From: Cupriavidus nantongensis
GTDB taxonomy: Bacteria > Pseudomonadota > Gammaproteobacteria > Burkholderiales > Burkholderiaceae
Direction: 5' to 3'
NCBI RefSeq assembly: GCF_001598055.1
Contig: NZ_CP014844.1
Span: 2,596,967 to 2,660,966 of the forward strand
DNA: 64,000 nucleotides
A program made the position numbers and the translations under genes. Position 1 is the first letter of the stretch. Each line of letters opens with the position of its first letter. Below are positions 9,909 to 18,782 of this stretch, one piece after another. A model generated the notes under the pieces. The model was not told where the DNA came from. It searched no databases and saw only the letters and a list, made by a program, of their open reading frames with translations.

Positions 9909-10678
9909 GATGGCTTTTTCTCCGCCCGGGCCACGCTGCGTTTCTTTGCTCGCTGATCGGCCCGCTCACGCGCTTCCTTGACGCGATACGACTCGCCCTC
10001 GATCGCGATGACTTCGGCACGATGCACCAGTCGGTCAACCAGCGAGACGACGCAGGCGGCGTTCGGGAACACCTCCGACCATTCGGCGAATGGTCTGTTT
10101 GTTGTAACCACCGTACTGGTGGCGCCATATCGGCGACTGATGAGCTCGAACAGCAGATCGGCATGTCGGTTCGAGTACGACAGGTAGCCGACCTCGTCGA
10201 TGACCAGAACGTCCGGCGAGGCATAGCGGTGCAGGCGTCGACGCAAGGCCGAATCGCTGTCGAGGGCGGCCAGCTCGCCGAGCATCTGGCCGGCGGTGGT
10301 GAACAGCGCTGTGTGCCCTTGGACGAGCGCCTGATAGGCCAGATTCAGCGCCAGGGTCGATTTGCCGACGCCGTTCGGGCCGATCAGCACGACGTTGGCC
10401 GAGTCCTTGACGAACTCCAGCGACATCAATTCTTCGACGGCGGCCCGGTCGCAGCGCGTCGGCCAGGCCCAGTCGAAGTCGCACAAGGGCTTGAAGTTGC
10501 CCAGTCGGGCATCCCGGATGCGTCGCTCCAGCGAGCGGCGCGAGCGCTCCTCTTCTTCCCATTGCAGCAGCGGCGCCACCCAGCCGGCGTCGGCGACCTC
10601 CGGCCAGTGTGCCAGTAGCCCATGCAGGCGCAAGGCGTTCGCACGGCTTTGCAGGTTCTCAGGCGTGTTCATTGGCAT
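9905..10678 (-). CDS. istB: IstB-like AAA+ transposition helper ATPase
   Basis: DnaA/IstB-type ATPase of 257 aa. Walker A is GPNGVGKST (about residues 99-107) and Walker B is [11 protein letters not shown] (about residues 155-165). Helper ATPases of IS21 elements bind target DNA and recruit the IstA transposase. The start overlaps the 3' end of istA by 20 bases, the usual IS21 arrangement. Intact, so the element may be active. Confidence 0.93.
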   Translation of the reverse strand: MPMNTPENLQSRANALRLHGLLAHWPEVADAGWVAPLLQWEEEERSRRSLERRIRDARLGNFKPLCDFDWAWPTRCDRAAVEELMSLEFVKDSANVVLIGPNGVGKSTLALNLAYQALVQGHTALFTTAGQMLGELAALDSDSALRRRLHRYASPDVLVIDEVGYLSYSNRHADLLFELISRRYGATSTVVTTNRPFAEWSEVFPNAACVVSLVDRLVHRAEVIAIEGESYRVKEARERADQRAKKRSVARAEKKPS

Positions 10679-12161
10679 CTCCCGTGAGCTGATCGTAGAT
10701 GTCGAGGCGGTGGGGTATCACCAGCTTGTCCTTGTGCCGGACGTGTTCAGGTAGATGGATACCCACGGGCGGCGGTGCCTGGCGCGCCTCGCGCCGGCGC
10801 TCCAGCGCCAGGCGCACCGGATTCTGGTGAGGCGCCGCATCGCTGGCGAGGATTTCCTCGATCGCCGCTTGCAATTCAGCGGCGCCATAGCGGTCGAGCA
10901 GCCGCAGCAGGTGGGTGGTGATGTTGCCCAGATTGCCGCCCCGTTCCGCTGCGCGCTGCAGCAGCGCCTGGCTGGCCGGCGCCGCCCGAGCCAGATGGTC
11001 AAGTCCGCGATGGTGGCGGGCTTCGCGTTTGCGTTCGACCAAGGCATTGATGTGCGCGGCAATCTCTATCTGCGCGCCGCGATCGTAACTGCGCTCATGA
11101 GTGGCGAGCAGTTCCGTGCCATCGAGGATGCGTACCTGCCGGGGACTGGCCCGCACCGTGAGCGTGCGTCGCACATGCGTATGCGGGATCGTGTAGTCAT
11201 TCAGATCGAAGCGCACATACGGTGTCTTGCCGACCTTGACAGCCAGTTGCAGTTCGCATGGATAGGGATTCTCCGGCAAGGCGAGCAGGCTGGGCTGCTC
11301 GCGGGAGAACGCCTCGCGTACGCTGATCGTCGGTTCTTCCCGGCAGGGACGATCGGCCGCAAGTCCCGCACACCAATGGGCGGCTTGGGCGTTGAGCTCA
11401 TCGAGGTCGGTCACGGTGCGTCCGGCGAAGAAGCTCTCGCGTACATAGCGGATGGCGCGCTCGACGCGCCCCTTCTCGTTGCCACGGGCGACGGCAACCG
11501 GCCGGGGCTCGTAGCGGTGATGCGCCGCGAACGCGAGCAGTGTCGGATGGAAACGGATCGCATCGCCCTGGCGTTCCAGCACGGCACTCTTCAGGTTGTC
11601 GTAGAGCAGGACCCTGGGAAGGCCGGACCAGGCTTCGAAGGCACCGGCATGGCCGGCCAGGAAGCTGTCCATGCGTGCATCAAGGTAGAAGCGCAGATAG
11701 ATCTGCCGCGACCATGACAGCACCATCACGAAGGCCATCAGCGGCCGGCGTGCGCGGCCGATCTGCAGATGGCCGAAGTGACCCCAATCGACTTGCCCTT
11801 GTTCGCCCGGCAAGGTACGCAGACGCAGATAGGCTTCCGGCTGTGGGCGCGGCCGGTGCAGCGCGATCATGTGCCGGAAGTGGTGCTGGCTCCCGCGGTA
11901 GCCGCGTTCGGTCACCATCGCATACAGGCGGCTGGCCGTGAGCGACGGGAACTTCTTCAACGTCTCATGGATGAATGGCAGGTAGGCGTCGATCTGCGAC
12001 GGCCGCTGCACGCTGCCAATCCTGGGCAGGCCGGCCTGCGCCAGCACACGCTGGACGGTGTCGCGGTGCACATGCAACTGGCGCGCGATGGTGCCGGCGC
12101 GCCATTTCTCGACGTGGTAGTAACGCAGGATCTGGGCTTCAAGTTCTACTCCAATGGTCAT
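10659..12161 (-). CDS. istA: IstA-like DDE transposase of an IS21-family element
   Basis: A 500-aa transposase with an N-terminal helix-turn-helix (about residues 5-45) and a DDE integrase core: [10 protein letters not shown] (first Asp), [10 protein letters not shown] (second Asp) and the Glu in [10 protein letters not shown], followed by a Mu-type C-terminal domain. The ATG overlaps the stop of the upstream passenger gene (ATGA). No interruption seen. Confidence 0.93.
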   Translation of the reverse strand: MTIGVELEAQILRYYHVEKWRAGTIARQLHVHRDTVQRVLAQAGLPRIGSVQRPSQIDAYLPFIHETLKKFPSLTASRLYAMVTERGYRGSQHHFRHMIALHRPRPQPEAYLRLRTLPGEQGQVDWGHFGHLQIGRARRPLMAFVMVLSWSRQIYLRFYLDARMDSFLAGHAGAFEAWSGLPRVLLYDNLKSAVLERQGDAIRFHPTLLAFAAHHRYEPRPVAVARGNEKGRVERAIRYVRESFFAGRTVTDLDELNAQAAHWCAGLAADRPCREEPTISVREAFSREQPSLLALPENPYPCELQLAVKVGKTPYVRFDLNDYTIPHTHVRRTLTVRASPRQVRILDGTELLATHERSYDRGAQIEIAAHINALVERKREARHHRGLDHLARAAPASQALLQRAAERGGNLGNITTHLLRLLDRYGAAELQAAIEEILASDAAPHQNPVRLALERRREARQAPPPVGIHLPEHVRHKDKLVIPHRLDIYDQLTGDANEHA

Positions 12162-12598
12162 GGGTCGTGTCCTGTGCGGTCAGTCGTACGAACATCACGG
12201 AAGACCCGACGACGCAGTGGTCCGAGGCGGACAAAGCCCGAATATGTGCAACGGCAGAAGTGGCAATGCTCAGGCACCGGTGTTGAGGCGCCAGCGGGCG
12301 CCGGTGCTCTGGCCGGCGTCGTCAAGGTCAGCGGCAGTAGAGCATCGGCGGCCTGCGCGGCGGAACCCTGATGCGTCACTTTCTTTTGGCGACAGCGGTA
12401 GCGGCGCATCCGCTCCGCGTGCGCCAAGCGGCCGCGGCGGCTGCGTTGATAGCGCTGAGCGGCCTCGCGCAGGCTGGCGCGACGCGCTGCTTGCGAGCAG
12501 CCGCCATTGCAGTAGATCTGACCGCGGTCGCAGCGGCGGCAAACAACGACCTGCGCCCGGCAATGGGCGCACACAAAGAGGCGGCCCGTGGCCGGCAT
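12158..12598 (-). CDS. Cys-rich passenger protein coupled to istA
   Basis: The frame stays open up to the element end, but the start at 12598 is preferred because GGGGGA lies just upstream. About 146 aa. A zinc-ribbon-like segment is followed by a very basic helical region rich in Arg and Tyr. The segment holds CAHC, then VCRRCDRG and IYCNGGC. The stop overlaps istA by 4 bases, so expression is tied to transposition. Probably a nucleic-acid-binding accessory of this IS subgroup; no experimental role is known to me. Confidence 0.65.
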   Translation of the reverse strand: MPATGRLFVCAHCRAQVVVCRRCDRGQIYCNGGCSQAARRASLREAAQRYQRSRRGRLAHAERMRRYRCRQKKVTHQGSAAQAADALLPLTLTTPARAPAPAGASTPVPEHCHFCRCTYSGFVRLGPLRRRVFRDVRTTDRTGHDP

Positions 12599-12809
12599 CG
12601 GCGATCCCCCAGTCATGCCGAAACGGCCTCGACGGGATGGACGAGCCGTGCCATACTGGCTCGGCACGCGCGCCCTTGGCACGAGTGGGGCACGACATCG
12701 GGATGAACTTGGCGGTTTGGACCGGTGTCGTGCCTGTTTCTTTTCGGCGGTAAAGCCAACCTTTTTACCGCATCCCCACTGCGACGTCACCACCTTGCGG
12801 AATGCCCAT

Positions 12810-12860
12810 CACCGGGCGCGTCTGCACTCGCCCTACGGGCTCGCTCCGACGCGCCCGGTG
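12810..12860. repeat. 13-bp perfect inverted repeat
   Basis: Arms CACCGGGCGCGTC (12810-12822) and GACGCGCCCGGTG (12848-12860) enclose a 25-nt spacer that itself holds GCCC-TAC-GGGC. It lies 17 bases outside the proposed right end of the IS21 element. It may be a terminator of a lost gene or a leftover transposon end. Function not determined. Confidence 0.5.
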
Positions 12861-13272
12861 GCCACCTTCAATATCGAATCAGAAGACCTCGAGACAATCC
12901 TGCAATGCAGGAGTTGCTCCGCATCTTTAAGCCGCGCCGCCGTTTAGTGCCGGTTTTAGACAGCCATTCACAGTTGGCCATGCGCAGTTTGGTGACACTT
13001 CCACCAGCACGGCATTTAAAGTGCCAACTCAATGTCGTCGTCAGTCGGCTTATGCACGCATGACGCTTGCCAAGGGGAACCTTACGCGCGCGTCATTATC
13101 GTGTAATCAATGCGAGCGAAAACATTGCGACGGATCGGAAAATTAAGAGAAATCGCGATTTACCACGCTGCCACTTTCATATTGCTCCGTTGCCATCCGC
13201 CACGCGCGCGCATGTTCTACTACGTGTCCTTGTATGTTTCGCCATGTGAGCAAAGTCAAACCTGACTACTTC

Positions 13273-13300
13273 TTGATTGAAACGATGTGCCTTCTACAAT
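13273..13300 (+). promoter_or_regulatory. sigma70-like promoter of the DUF305 pseudogene
   Basis: TTGATT (13273-13278), 16-bp spacer, TACAAT (13295-13300). It lies 40 bases before ATG 13341, which has the ribosome site GAGGAGAG at 13327. The signals are intact although the gene is broken. Confidence 0.5.
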
Positions 13301-13340
13301 GGTCCGCATACCAACGAGAGATCGATGAGGAGAGGCTGCC

Positions 13341-14019
13341 ATGAACCGCACACGGCCCAACGACGCATCGCAGAGGGAGGGGCTGGCACCCACGATCAAG
13401 CCGCCGCGCTCAGTATCTCCCCACGTGGCGCATCTGTATGGCGGCGGGACTCTTCACAATGTCGGCCCTGCCCACTTGGTCTGCCGTCCTTGGTCGCGCC
13501 ATCACAGCCAACTTTGAAGTTGCGCTGATGGTGCTCCTGATCGACCATCACTACTCCGCCTTGCGCATGACCGAGTTGGCTACCTGGTACCGACCCGCGC
13601 CGTAGCGGCCAACTTTAGAACAAGATCAAGTCAAATGCTCGTCAGGAGAATCGTGCCCAGCGGGAAGAGATCCTGCGATTACTCGCGATGCTACGCGATT
13701 GGTATGGCGTTCCCTATCAGCCCCGAGCCCGGCCGAAGCAGCAGGCCGCCATCGAGATCCTCGAACGAGTTCAACTGGGCAAGGGCTTTGAGCACGCCTT
13801 TCTCGAAGTCTTTAGCAGGCACCACTTCACTTCGCTGGAGCCGCTCAATGTCCGCATCACCGGCGCAGATCGGCGGCATGATGCGCTCATCCGGATGTGC
13901 AACGAGACGTGGCATGCCGAAGGCATGGGCATTGACGCGAAATGCTGGAGCGTGACTTTAACATTCCAGACTACCAGCCGTTTAGCGGCATGCAGCCGCT
14001 GCATGCCGCTACACGGTAG
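13341..14019 (+). pseudogene. frameshifted DUF305-family protein
   Basis: Pieces of one protein in several frames. ATG 13341 opens a short frame, and from 13459 another frame gives MSALPTWSAVLGRAI and the DUF305 core LLIDHHYSALRMTELA. A third frame (from 13688) gives MLRDWYGVPYQPRARP and later NETWHAEGMGIDA. A last shift gives MLERDFNIPDYQPFSG before the TAG at 14017. In DUF305 proteins the His-His-x-x-A motif lies in a periplasmic four-helix bundle. At least three frameshifts are needed to join the pieces, so it is not translated whole. An intact DUF305 gene follows. Confidence 0.7.
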
Positions 14020-14116
14020 CCCTCGCGGCCAACATCGCGGGGATGACTGAAGATGTATGTGCGCTTGAAAAGGAGCGGTGCACAGCCAATGTCTTCTTTC
14101 TTGCGGAGCATCCGTC

Positions 14117-14512
14117 ATGCTGATCCTACAACCCAAACTGCATACGAATCGCCGGCTTGTTGTGGCGGCTTGCCTTTTGCTGACGGGCATCTCATCCGGC
14201 CTTGCGCAACATGCTTCCGGTGAACACGGTCAAAGCGCCGTGCCAGGCGGCTCCGCCGCACAAGAGATTCACGGCTCGATGGCGCCAGGCATGGACAAAA
14301 TGTTGGCGATGCAACCGTCAGGCAACGTTGACAAGGATTTTGCCACGATGATGAAGATGCACCACCAGATGGCGATCGACATGGCCAAGACTGAACTGGC
14401 AAAAGGCGACTCGAAAGAAATGAAAGCCTTGGCGAAACAGATCATCAAGGATGCACAACGCGATATCGGCAAGTTCGATCGCTGGTTAGACCAAGGCAAG
14501 ACACCCGGGTGA
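14117..14512 (+). CDS. secreted DUF305 family protein
   Basis: 131 aa with a signal peptide (cleavage near SGLAQ, about residue 32) and a DUF305 core. The core carries MMKMHHQMAIDMAKTEL (paired His and Met, about residues 76-92) and a helix ending in RDIGKFDRWL. DUF305 proteins are periplasmic ferritin-like helical bundles, several of them in copper-resistance clusters (CopM-like), which fits the nearby cus operon. The start at 14117 is supported by CGGAG upstream; an earlier ATG at 14078 would displace the signal peptide. Two terminators follow. Metal binding is inferred. Confidence 0.85.
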   Translation: MLILQPKLHTNRRLVVAACLLLTGISSGLAQHASGEHGQSAVPGGSAAQEIHGSMAPGMDKMLAMQPSGNVDKDFATMMKMHHQMAIDMAKTELAKGDSKEMKALAKQIIKDAQRDIGKFDRWLDQGKTPG

Positions 14513-14560
14513 CCCTGGCCTCTGGCGCCCCAATTGATCTGAGGAGCACAAGCGGCACAA

Positions 14561-14590
14561 CGGCATCCGGGGTTGGTACGCCGGATGCCG
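14561..14590 (+). terminator. hairpin terminator after the DUF305 gene
   Basis: CGGCATCCGG / CCGGATGCCG, 10-bp perfect stem with a 10-nt loop, followed by a T-rich stretch ending in GGCTTTTTCG. Lies 48 bases after the stop codon. Confidence 0.65.
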
Positions 14591-14632
14591 ATTTCGGGCT
14601 TTTTCGTCGAAATCTGTGCATCGAAAAAAACG

Positions 14633-14666
14633 AAGTCCCCGCAGCCTAGGTGCTGCGGGGACTTTT
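14633..14666 (+). terminator. second rho-independent terminator
   Basis: GTCCCCGCAGC / GCTGCGGGGAC, 11-bp stem with a 6-nt loop, then TTTT and with AA ahead of the stem. A textbook bidirectional terminator, in tandem with the one at 14561. Confidence 0.8.
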
Positions 14667-14936
14667 AAGCATGCTGGACCCCGGGGAGAGAGGCACCAGC
14701 TATGGCAAGATGGACGCGCCGCTTACCCCGCCAGCGTCGATCAGGCACTATCAAATATAGAACGCACGAGTTAACCGTGATGTTGCGCACGCATTACAAC
14801 TTAGCAATCGAATCCGGGGGTCTTCAGTATGCGCGGAAGGCCCTAGCCGCCTGGCTACCTTGGCACGCGGAGCTGCCATCCCGCAGCCGATGCTCAACAG
14901 GCAGTGGTAACGAGACCACGTTCCCATGAGTCGAAG

Positions 14937-15245
14937 ATGAAATCGTTCAGTTGGCATGGCATCACGCTGCGTGCAGGCATGCATCTTTGGTCCAATCCAA
15001 GACGACGCGGTACCGAGGCCGCTCTGCCAACCGTCATGCGAGCGCCGACGCTGTTTGACCTAGTCGTGCTTGCGGAGCAATGGGCAATCGCCGAACCGGA
15101 ATGCATCAACGATCAGTTATTGACGCGAGGCGAGATCACCGCCCGACAGCATGCCAACACACAGGACTTTCTGGATCGTATCGCCAATGCGAATCGCGCC
15201 CGCGCTACTGTCCTCTGCAATAGCGGCAATAGGCCGACCAAGTGA
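14937..15245 (+). CDS. hypothetical protein, short relative of the 30582-31217 product
   Basis: 102 aa. The N-terminal 45 residues (RAGMHLWSNPRRRGT, APTLFDLV) are clearly homologous to the N terminus of the 211-aa protein encoded at 30582-31217, with the same HLWSNP and PTLFD blocks. Similarity fades after about residue 90 and the frame stops early, so this copy may be truncated. No known domain recognised. It flanks the Tn7-like/PIWI-RE block on the left while the relative flanks it on the right, in opposite orientation. Confidence 0.55.
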   Translation: MKSFSWHGITLRAGMHLWSNPRRRGTEAALPTVMRAPTLFDLVVLAEQWAIAEPECINDQLLTRGEITARQHANTQDFLDRIANANRARATVLCNSGNRPTK

Positions 15246-15364
15246 TGCATAAGGTGTATGACGCACCGCTATACATGACACGCTGTCCATTTCGGGATAG
15301 GCCACCGATGCCTGAGCATCCCTCAGCACAGCACACGAGGCGCTCATCATCGGCTCGGTAAACG

Positions 15365-15464
15365 GCCTTAAACCAGGAGAACGAAGAACGTTTAGCCAAG
15401 CGAACCGCAGAATTAGGGAGGCGTGGGATTCCCCAGGAAGAGAGCGCTATCGGGCGCCCGTCCA
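15365..15464 (-). pseudogene. relic of a TniQ N terminus
   Basis: The minus-strand frame reads WTGAR-stop-RSLPGESHASLILRFAWLNVL. It lines up with the N terminus of the intact TniQ (WTGVEWGPLPYESTLSVL, then RWVQLNDL), sharing W-T-G, L-P-x-E-S and L-x-x-R-x-x-x-L-N. It contains a stop and ends after about 33 codons. It follows the tnsC relic in the same order and spacing as the intact pair. Confidence 0.65.
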
Positions 15465-15518
15465 TTCCTCCAGAGGCGCTCTTCCTACTGAGTTGTTCTT
15501 GCTCATTTTGCTTACTTC

Positions 15519-15972
15519 TCAAGCGTCTGGCACGCCGGCCGCAAACACAGCTGCTCGTTGCCAATCCCGCTCGGTAAGCGGTAAATGAATCACTATCCTG
15601 TTCAGCATGCGCTGTGACGGCTCAGACGATTGCGTCAAATACCTTTCGGCTTTGGACGGTTTTTTTCCTCTGTCATTGGCGCCAATTGGGCTCCCAAGGA
15701 CGCACTAATCCGGCATACTGAAGGTCCTTCCACAACATCTCCGCATGCCTCTTTAGTAAAAGTCCGTGTGCGACGGCACACGGGAAAAAGAATCCCGGCC
15801 ACGTCCGATTAGTTCCTGCGGGCCAGCACGCAACGTCGATTGCTTGCAACAACGCCCGGATCGATTTTTCGTCGCATCCGCGAATACGCAGTTGGTGCCT
15901 AGCAAAACGATCTCCACATTGTCGCCTTACTGTTCGTCTTGATATTCGCCTTGCAGCCGTTGACCAGGTCAA
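15519..15972 (-). pseudogene. relic of a TnsC-like ATPase (C-terminal half)
   Basis: The frame from 15972 encodes GDRFARHQLRIRGCDEKSIR and CWPAGTNRTW. These match ADRFGLHRVRLRGYGKDSLR and IWPPGSGCTW of the intact TnsC in this window. A second frame provides a C-terminal tail ending at the TGA at 15519. At least one frameshift separates the parts, and the Walker motifs are missing. This is the remains of a second, diverged Tn7-like element of the same family. Confidence 0.75.
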
Positions 15973-16002
15973 CCAGGCTCGCCACGTACAGCTTCGGTGA
16001 TG

Positions 16003-16323
16003 CTAGTCGTAATGAGGTTTAGCCCACGAGATATAGAGCGTCTTCATGTATCGCCTCTCAAACCGGTGCGTGCCAGCTGCCTTGGCCGGGGTCTCGGCCG
16101 TGCGCAACGCCGCGCTGGTCATGGCGTCCAGGTTGCCGGCATAGGCGGGCAGGTAGTGCGCCGCGCCTTCGACCTCGAGGAACATGGACATCTTAAGGTC
16201 AATCAGGCGCTCGACGACGTCGAGAATGCACAACGGCGGTTGCGTGGCGGCGCTACGCGCCTCGCCAGCGCGTAAGCTTACAACTAATAACAGAAGCCAT
16301 TGATCAGAAAAGCCAAGCTGCAC
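16003..16323 (-). CDS. hypothetical ORF downstream of tniQ
   Basis: Up to 106 aa, with possible internal starts at about 16191. It contains [21 protein letters not shown] and [15 protein letters not shown], which look protein-like (mixed charged and aromatic residues), but I recognise no family. It lies between tniQ and the tnsC relic on the same strand and may be a remnant. Low confidence. Confidence 0.3.
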   Translation of the reverse strand: MQLGFSDQWLLLLVVSLRAGEARSAATQPPLCILDVVERLIDLKMSMFLEVEGAAHYLPAYAGNLDAMTSAALRTAETPAKAAGTHRFERRYMKTLYISWAKPHYD

Positions 16324-16472
16324 GCCAATTCTGGCTTGTTGACTATCGATGCGCTACGGCGCAAAAATTAGGGCGAACATCATCTGGCGACCGGGCCGAT
16401 CGAGTATTTTCAGCTCTGGCAACATCCCCTCCAATGCGCGCTGCCGTCCGCGTTTCCTCAGTATGACTCCGT

Positions 16473-17786
16473 TCACTGAAACGGCCTTAACGGCATACCC
16501 GCCACACTCTCGAATGCGATGAAGCCCCGGCAACACCCTTCATTCCCAAAAATAGCCATAGTCGAACTTTCCATGAGTTCAACCAGAACACTTTGCCAAT
16601 ACAATGGCTTTCCGCGACCAAGGATTTTGAAGATGGTGGCATAGAGGCAGAGCGTCACGGCGCGCACGGACAAGCGGGTTAGGCAGCGGCCGTACAAAGA
16701 TTGCACCTCCCTTCCCGCGTAGACATGTCGAAGACCGTCTGTCAATGCGTACCGGCACGAAGCCGCCCCGCCGTCAAAAAAATACCGGAGAATGTGAAGG
16801 GCTGCAACGTGACGATCTAGCGACCGTAGTCTCAATTGAACACCGTCGGTCCACACTATCGAACATTGTCGCTCCGGGAACAGTAGCAATCTTGATAACA
16901 GCCATTTCGCCAGCATGCGTAGCGTAGCGCGATACACGAGATCGACGTAATGTCGCTCCTCCGTCCGACGTTTACCGTAAAACAATTGCGTTCCATCTCG
17001 ACGCAAACACCAACTGAGTATCGTTACAGCGTGCTTCGAATTCTCCAGGCTTGGTGGTAGGACTGGGGCAAGGCGCACGCATAACGCGTAGGCAAGTGTT
17101 TCACGCCATTGCCAGTACCGACTTACCGCAGCATCGGCAGACCCAACCTCAGCATGAGCCATATGCAGACGGTTTGTCCAAGCCATTAGGTTGTCAAACC
17201 GTCGGTGAAGTTCTCGTCCGTGATCTCGAAATTCGTGATGCATTGCGGGGACAAACTCCGCGCCTGAAATCCACGATAGGCATTCGTTGCACTGATAAGG
17301 TTTCCACGAGCTGCAGGCGTCAACCACGGGAGGTAAGGGGTGCCCACAGCTCTGACAAAGGGAAGTTAGCGGTACCGCATGGACAGGGCACAATGGAAGC
17401 GCAACGCATTGGAACCAAAAGCTGTGGTATCCCGACTCCAAACACAGCGGACATATCCTCAGCGTCGACGAGAACATTGCATTTAAGAGGCAGGCCGCGC
17501 GCCCACTCATGGTGTTCGCTTCCTCAGCCGGGCGCTGCAGTATGACCGCAGCAGTCTCCAAGGCTCCGGCTAAGGCATCAGACACTTCGAAGTAAGATTC
17601 ATGCCTAATACCCCAGTAACGTTTGACATGCAGCCTTCTTAGCTCGCCCTCGCCTAGGTCATTCAATTGAACCCATCGCATCAACACAGACAGGGTCGAC
17701 TCATAGGGAAGCGGGCCCCACTCGACGCCTGTCCAACCCAGCAGTCGCTTGCCTTTGTCGGTCGCTACCGTAACCATGCGGACCAC
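16473..17786 (-). CDS. tniQ: TniQ/TnsD-family target-selection protein
   Basis: 437 aa, TniQ superfamily. The N terminus shows the family pattern WTGVEWGPLPYES. A zinc-finger array follows (CPLC, then CPVH, CQSC and CNEC, about residues 117-170), then a C-terminal DNA-binding region. TniQ/TnsD proteins choose the insertion site by binding target DNA and recruiting TnsC. Starts 6 bases after the tnsC stop, last gene of the tnsA-B-C-tniQ operon. The single medium-size TniQ, with no Cas genes nearby, suggests a fixed DNA attachment site rather than RNA guidance (inference). Target unknown. Confidence 0.85.
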   Translation of the reverse strand: MVRMVTVATDKGKRLLGWTGVEWGPLPYESTLSVLMRWVQLNDLGEGELRRLHVKRYWGIRHESYFEVSDALAGALETAAVILQRPAEEANTMSGRAACLLNAMFSSTLRICPLCLESGYHSFWFQCVALPLCPVHAVPLTSLCQSCGHPLPPVVDACSSWKPYQCNECLSWISGAEFVPAMHHEFRDHGRELHRRFDNLMAWTNRLHMAHAEVGSADAAVSRYWQWRETLAYALCVRLAPVLPPSLENSKHAVTILSWCLRRDGTQLFYGKRRTEERHYVDLVYRATLRMLAKWLLSRLLLFPERQCSIVWTDGVQLRLRSLDRHVAALHILRYFFDGGAASCRYALTDGLRHVYAGREVQSLYGRCLTRLSVRAVTLCLYATIFKILGRGKPLYWQSVLVELMESSTMAIFGNEGCCRGFIAFESVAGMPLRPFQ

Positions 17787-17792
17787 CAGTTT

Positions 17793-18782
17793 CTAGTCGT
17801 CTAACTTACCGACAGCATGCGCTGCCGCCGCAGTCCAAAATCTCTTCTTCAAGTACCCGTGGTCAAAGTCGTCGTCCGCAACACGAACAGCCAAATATGG
17901 CAGCGCTTCGAAAATTCGACGGCTTAGCAGGCATTCCTCCTCTCTATGGCCATTTTCGTCTTCTATTTCCTTCTTTCTAATTTGACCAAACTCCGTGAAT
18001 GCTGCCCAGAGGTCGTCCACGTGATTCTCGAACCGAAATCCGTTTGAAAACGCTTTGGGAAAAAAATATCGAGTCCACGTGCATCCGGAGCCCGGCGGCC
18101 AGATCTTGGAATCGACAGCGCGAAGCACCTCTCGCAGGGAATCCTTGCCGTAGCCGCGCAGTCGCACTCTATGAAGACCGAACCTATCGGCACACGCACC
18201 GGCAGGTCCTTTCTCTATCATGGTTGTCAGCATATTCTTCATAAGGGGTTCCTCGCCACAGGTCACCACGGTCAACGATATCCCCTTTTTTTCCAGTTCA
18301 TTTTGTATATCTTTTAGAAATCCAAAGTCCTCGGGTAGAAATGCCTGAGCTTCATCGAGAAGCAAGACCACCATTTTCCACAGCGTCATGCTAGCCAACA
18401 CCTCCAACTTATCGACGACTCGCGCTTTGAGCCTAGCAGTCTCTCCGGTGAGAGTAGGATGATCTATCGATCGCAGGAATTCGATGAAATATGCACGAAT
18501 CGAATTTGCGTGTCTGTTTGCTGCTGCATAGAATATGATTGCAAAGCAATCTTCAAAGTCGTTTGGCAACTGTTCACGCAAAGCCCGCAGAAATGACGTT
18601 TTCCCTTCCCCCTTATCCTCGGAGATGTAGAAGCTTCGACGCTGCAATATGCATAGCTTGCATGCGGCATACGCGTGTCTTATCGGCGGCGTCCACAAGG
18701 GACTATTGGTCTCGTGCGCGAGAAGCGGATGTGTACCGGTTTGCAGACGGCTACGGAGACTATCGACATTCTTTTCAGACAT
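17793..18782 (-). CDS. tnsC: TnsC-like AAA+ regulator of transposition
   Basis: 329 aa from the third of three consecutive ATG codons (18788, 18785, 18782), chosen because AAGGAG is best spaced for it. AAA+ ATPase: Walker A EDKGEGKTS (K61), Walker B LLLDEAQAF (D143-E144) and a sensor strand VVTCGEEP. TnsC bridges the target selector TniQ and the TnsA/TnsB transposase. It overlaps the tnsB stop by 8 bases. The frame is also open upstream to 18986 inside tnsB, probably without meaning. Confidence 0.9.
   Translation of the reverse strand: MSEKNVDSLRSRLQTGTHPLLAHETNSPLWTPPIRHAYAACKLCILQRRSFYISEDKGEGKTSFLRALREQLPNDFEDCFAIIFYAAANRHANSIRAYFIEFLRSIDHPTLTGETARLKARVVDKLEVLASMTLWKMVVLLLDEAQAFLPEDFGFLKDIQNELEKKGISLTVVTCGEEPLMKNMLTTMIEKGPAGACADRFGLHRVRLRGYGKDSLREVLRAVDSKIWPPGSGCTWTRYFFPKAFSNGFRFENHVDDLWAAFTEFGQIRKKEIEDENGHREEECLLSRRIFEALPYLAVRVADDDFDHGYLKKRFWTAAAAHAVGKLDD

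Larger units (their letters stand above)
9592..12792 (-). mobile_element. IS21-family insertion element with two extra ORFs
   Basis: Contains istA and istB plus a 5' passenger and a 3' small ORF, all on the minus strand with overlapping starts and stops. Imperfect terminal repeats are seen: the left end begins TGTTGACGGCGGTGT at 9592, and the right end read inward begins TGGTGACGTCGCAGT at 12792. IS21 elements usually begin with TGT, and the right end here reads TGG. No target duplication could be confirmed, so the boundaries are approximate. It sits in the 5' flank of the FAD-Rieske operon. Confidence 0.75.
12793..13340. other. gene-poor stretch between IS21 and the DUF305 pseudogene
   Basis: No convincing gene on either strand. 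It holds the hairpin at 12810-12860 and, at its right end, a promoter for the DUF305 pseudogene. Part of it was probably the original upstream region of the FAD-Rieske operon before the IS21 insertion (inference). Confidence 0.5.

Noticed and set aside
9592..12792. Direct target-site duplication of the IS21 element
   Set aside because: Bases flanking both proposed ends do not match over 4-8 positions, so the duplication is not claimed and the ends stay approximate.
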